Of a DNA stretch of 64,000 nt, positions 61,117-64,000 are shown piece by piece (positions within the stretch are counted from its first letter, which is position 1; every line of letters begins with the position of its first letter). The position numbers were made by a program, and so were the translations under genes. The notes below the pieces were generated by a model. It saw nothing but the letters and a program-made list of their open reading frames with translations, did not search any database and was not told the origin of the DNA. The stretch spans positions 42,056 through 106,055 of the forward strand of contig CADAFP010000010.1 in NCBI GenBank assembly GCA_902787185.1, in the 5' to 3' direction. The stretch is from an uncultured Bacteroidales bacterium (lineage in GTDB: Bacteria; Bacteroidota; Bacteroidia; Bacteroidales; Muribaculaceae).

Positions 61117-62502
61117 ATGAAAACATCGTTCAAAATAATAGTCCTTAGTCTGGCGGCACTGTCTCTAACAGGCTGTGGCACCATCAAGAGTTTACATAGC
61201 GAGTACCAGTCCCAAGCGACGATTCCGGCCGACGTTTTCGGTAGCGCCGTCAATATGGCGGCCGACAGCACGTCGCTGGCCGACCTGTCGTGGCGTGAGT
61301 TCTTTACTGACCCGTTGCTGCAGCGGCTCATCGACACCGCCCTCGTGCACAATACCGATATCAACTCGGCGCGTATCGCCATCCAGCAGTCCGAGGCGTC
61401 GCTGGCGGCCGCCAAGCAGGCATTTTTCCCGTCGGTGTATCTCTCGCCCTCGGGCTCCATCTCCTCCTTTGGCGGCAGCGCTGCGTCCAAGACCTATAAC
61501 GTGCCGCTGCAGGTCAACTGGGATATTGACGCTTTCGGCTCCATCAAGGACAAGAAGCGTAAGGCCGAGATGGTTCTCCTCCAGGCTCAAGTCGGCGAGC
61601 AAGCCGTCCGCGCCAACATCATCTCGGCGGTGGCCCAGCAATACAGCACCTTGCTCCTGCTCGACCAGCAGCTTGAAATCCTCTTGGCCACCGACAGCCT
61701 GTGGAATATCTCGCTCGAGACGCAAAAGATCCTTTGGGAAAACGGCAAGTCCTATTCTACCGCCGTCAACCAGATGGAGTCGTCCTATCTGGGCGTGAAG
61801 ACGTCGATTGTGGATGCACGGCGCAACATCCGCGAGGTGGAGAACTCCCTTTGCCGCCTGTTGGCCATCACGCCACAGCATATCGAGCGCAGCCATTTGG
61901 GCAAATACTCCCTGCCCCGGCGTTTTGCCACGGGGGTGCCCGCCATGCTGCTCCAGAACCGTCCCGACGTCAAGCTGGCCGACCTGGCCATGGCCGAGGC
62001 CTTCTACAATACCCAAGCGGCCCGTGCGGCCTTTTATCCCTCCATCAGCCTTCAGGGAATAGCCGGTTGGACCAATAGTGCTGGCGGTGGTGTCGTGAAC
62101 CCTGGCAAGATTTTGCTCAATGCCGTTGCATCGCTCACGCAGCCCATCTATGCCCAAGGCAAATTGAAGGCTAACCTAAAAATCAACCAGCTGGCGCAGG
62201 AAGACCTGATGAATCAATATGTGCAGACGGTCATCGAAGCCGGCAGCGAGGTGAATGAAGCGCTCGCCGACTGTCAGGCGGCAGTCGAGAAGCATGGCTA
62301 TTACCATCGCCAGGTCGAGGTATTGAAAGATGCTTACCGCGGGACCCATGAACTCATGGACAACGGCAAGGCCAGCTACCTGGAGGTGCTCACGGCTCAG
62401 GAAACCCTCCTGAATGCTCAACTCAACGAGGCCACCAACATGTATAACGGTGCCTTGGGCATCATCGCCCTGTATATCGCCCTGGGTGGCGCCACACGAT
62501 AA
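61117..62502 (+). CDS. TolC/OprM-like outer-membrane efflux lipoprotein (NodT family)
   Basis: 461 residues with lipoprotein signal SLAALSLTGCGTI (C20). Two OEP repeats follow (about 60-250 and 265-455), with DLSWREFFTDPLLQRLIDTA at the start and NRPDVKLADLAMAEAFYNTQ in the middle, as in OprM. It forms the outer-membrane exit duct of the pump encoded by the two genes before it, 12 bp upstream. Confidence 0.94.
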   Translation: MKTSFKIIVLSLAALSLTGCGTIKSLHSEYQSQATIPADVFGSAVNMAADSTSLADLSWREFFTDPLLQRLIDTALVHNTDINSARIAIQQSEASLAAAKQAFFPSVYLSPSGSISSFGGSAASKTYNVPLQVNWDIDAFGSIKDKKRKAEMVLLQAQVGEQAVRANIISAVAQQYSTLLLLDQQLEILLATDSLWNISLETQKILWENGKSYSTAVNQMESSYLGVKTSIVDARRNIREVENSLCRLLAITPQHIERSHLGKYSLPRRFATGVPAMLLQNRPDVKLADLAMAEAFYNTQAARAAFYPSISLQGIAGWTNSAGGGVVNPGKILLNAVASLTQPIYAQGKLKANLKINQLAQEDLMNQYVQTVIEAGSEVNEALADCQAAVEKHGYYHRQVEVLKDAYRGTHELMDNGKASYLEVLTAQETLLNAQLNEATNMYNGALGIIALYIALGGATR

Positions 62503-62533
62503 CGAAACAATCATTTCTATCATCAATCATTCT

Positions 62534-63562
62534 ATGAGACATACGCTTTTTTATCTCCTTCTGGCGGTTTGCGCTGTATGGTTGGCCTCGTCATGCTCGC
62601 ACGACGAGCCCGTCAACCCCATCAAGCCGGTCGATGAGCGCACGGTGCTGCTGGTGACCCCCAGTGGCGAGATTTATGACCAAAACGGCGAGTTTGTCAC
62701 GCAATTGCCCAACTGCACTTTCGCCGCTGAAATCATCTCGGACGGTGACGACTACTTCGTGTCAGGTGTTCAGTCTAAGGGGCGCGTGGGCTATTGGAAA
62801 AACGGCAAGTGGAACACCCTGCATGTCGATTTTATCGATGATGTGGACCACTGGACCTACGGAATCGGCAAATGGGATTACTACATCTACTTGCTTGATA
62901 TTCCCAATGTGCTGAAAAACAGCGGTATCTTCCCCCTCGAGAACTTCCACGACTTCGTGCCCGCCAATCATGCGCTCGCCGTGAGCGAGGGCAAATGTTA
63001 TGTAATTGGTTACGGCTTTAGTGAAGTCAATCCAGATGGGCATTATCAGCCGGTGCTCTACACCAATTACAAGAAAGAGTACCTGCCCATGCCCGAGGGT
63101 GCCGTGACCGGAGAATGTCATGCCATTTATGCCTATGACCGAGACCATACCATCATCGGTGGCATGATCGACGCCATGCCTGCCGTCTGGGTAGATAAGC
63201 AATATGAGGTTTATCCTGTCACCTATCCCAGGGAAGCACTCGGTGACAACGAGTACTTGATTGGACGCGTGGAGTCGGCGACGAAGTGTAATGACCACAT
63301 CTATGCGGCAGGCTTTGAATATGACTACGATAAGACGATAATTGCCACACTGTGGGTCGATGGTGTCCCCTCTCATTATCTGTCGGGGTGGGAATGTACC
63401 AGTTCACAAGCCATCGAAATCCTTTCCTATGGCGATGATGTGTATATGCTCACATATGAATATAATAACGACACTGACGAGTCCAGAGCCCACCTGTGGA
63501 GGAATGGCCAACTCGTCAAGACCTATGATAACATCCAAGTATCTGGATTTACAGTGCTATAA
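62534..63562 (+). CDS. Lipoprotein of unknown function, propeller-like repeats
   Basis: 342 residues from ATG 62534; a longer frame from 62414 would overlap the efflux gene. Lipoprotein signal MRHTLFYLLLAVCAVWLASS then C21. Short repeated strands of the type YFVSGVQSKGRVGYWKNGKW, HTIIGGMIDAMPAVWVDKQY and IYAAGFEYDYDKTIIATLWV suggest a beta-propeller. No family was named. It follows the efflux operon by 31 bp and may be on the same transcript; a functional link is uncertain. Confidence 0.6.
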   Translation: MRHTLFYLLLAVCAVWLASSCSHDEPVNPIKPVDERTVLLVTPSGEIYDQNGEFVTQLPNCTFAAEIISDGDDYFVSGVQSKGRVGYWKNGKWNTLHVDFIDDVDHWTYGIGKWDYYIYLLDIPNVLKNSGIFPLENFHDFVPANHALAVSEGKCYVIGYGFSEVNPDGHYQPVLYTNYKKEYLPMPEGAVTGECHAIYAYDRDHTIIGGMIDAMPAVWVDKQYEVYPVTYPREALGDNEYLIGRVESATKCNDHIYAAGFEYDYDKTIIATLWVDGVPSHYLSGWECTSSQAIEILSYGDDVYMLTYEYNNDTDESRAHLWRNGQLVKTYDNIQVSGFTVL

Positions 63563-63589
63563 TCAACCAGAAACAAAAAACTAAAAAAT

Positions 63590-64000
63590 ATGAACTACAC
63601 GAGAGCAATATATCTGGCGTTGATGGCACTGGTTGGCTTGCCTCTGATGGGCCAGATTGTTACGTCAAGACAAGGCGTGGAGAATAAAATAGATGTGGAC
63701 AGCATTATCAATGACTTTGACAGCAGGCCTGCCTTTGGCATCTACAAGGACACTTATTTTGTCGGTGGAACGGCACTCAACACCAAGCCCACCGAGTACA
63801 ACAGCGACGTGAAGTTCCAAATCAGCTTCCGCCACAGGCTCACCAAGTCCATCCTGCCCCTGCACAGCCACCTGTTCCTGCAATACTCACAGAAGGCGAT
63901 ATGGAACGTGTTTGAGGAGTCGTTGCCCTTCCACGACCTGAACTTCAATCCCGGCATCGGTATTCAGAATCTGGTTGTGTATAACGGTAAACTTGTGGGT
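63590..64000 (+). CDS. Outer-membrane phospholipase A-like protein, 3'-truncated by window edge
   Basis: 137 codons are visible. Signal peptide (YLALMALVGLPLMGQ), then the start of a barrel. KFQISFRHRL, LFLQYSQKAIWNVFEESLPF and HDLNFNPGIGI match the pattern of PldA (strand, YTQKSxWQ, SPFRExNYEP). The catalytic His/Ser pair (NHxSNG) would lie beyond the window end, so activity cannot be checked. PldA hydrolyses phospholipids misplaced in the outer leaflet of the outer membrane. It lies 27 bp after the lipoprotein gene. Confidence 0.75.
   Translation, partial: MNYTRAIYLALMALVGLPLMGQIVTSRQGVENKIDVDSIINDFDSRPAFGIYKDTYFVGGTALNTKPTEYNSDVKFQISFRHRLTKSILPLHSHLFLQYSQKAIWNVFEESLPFHDLNFNPGIGIQNLVVYNGKLVG

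Overview
The window comes from a Bacteroidota chromosome, most likely order Bacteroidales (Muribaculaceae- or Prevotellaceae-like; the family is inference). Three things point there: a SusC/SusD polysaccharide locus with a DUF6377-type membrane regulator, PorZ-like type IX secretion (T9SS) proteins, and many promoters of the Bacteroidota form (TTG, about 19 bp, then TAnnTTTG). No rRNA, tRNA, CRISPR array or intact transposase was seen. The density is that of a normal chromosome, with most genes lying in short same-strand blocks.

Layout. 1-7.7 kb: two PorZ-like propeller proteins (the first cut by the window start) bracket an MBOAT acyltransferase, an AlgJ/AlgX-like SGNH protein and a small membrane protein. 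7.9-11.4 kb: pdxJ, then exbB, exbD and a TonB-family protein. 11.4-13.4 kb: a LytS/LytTR two-component pair. 13.9-17.2 kb: pheT and a yebC-family gene. 17.4-21.1 kb: a TPR/HTH membrane regulator whose 3' two thirds are AT-rich, a 57-residue secreted protein, and a duplicated secreted protein with a dockerin-like tail. 21.5-22.8 kb: an AAA/DUF4143 ATPase. 22.8-27.8 kb, minus strand: an operon of VTC-type polyphosphate polymerase, DUF4956 membrane protein, DUF2490 outer-membrane protein and two Cthe_2159-like beta-helix proteins. 28-28.7 kb: a DUF4923 lipoprotein. 29-38.7 kb: three tandem M6 metalloproteases and one C10 cysteine protease, all with dockerin-like C-terminal repeats. 38.9-43.1 kb: a membrane polyferredoxin, a Tat-exported aldo/keto reductase with ferredoxin tail, and a PhzF-family enzyme. 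43.2-56.6 kb: a beta-glucan-type PUL (SusC, SusD, surface lipoprotein, GH16, GH5-GH3 fusion) with a divergent regulator. 56.7-64 kb: an RND efflux operon, a lipoprotein, and the start of a phospholipase A gene.

How they fit together. Much of the window concerns the cell envelope: secretion (PorZ), TonB energisation (ExbB/ExbD/TonB, which would also power the SusC transporter), secreted proteases, surface glycan degradation and efflux. The least explained features are non-coding. There is a family of 7-bp tandem arrays (consensus YTARGNN) that begin at stop codons, the larger ones organised around an in-phase GC-rich core (GGCGGATGCC). There is also a 150-bp fold-back element in two copies plus a fragment, a probable short terminated RNA, and a fragment of a DNA methyltransferase. 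Among protein-coding systems, the VTC/DUF4956/DUF2490/Cthe_2159 operon and the dockerin-tailed proteins without any visible cohesin are the most open questions.
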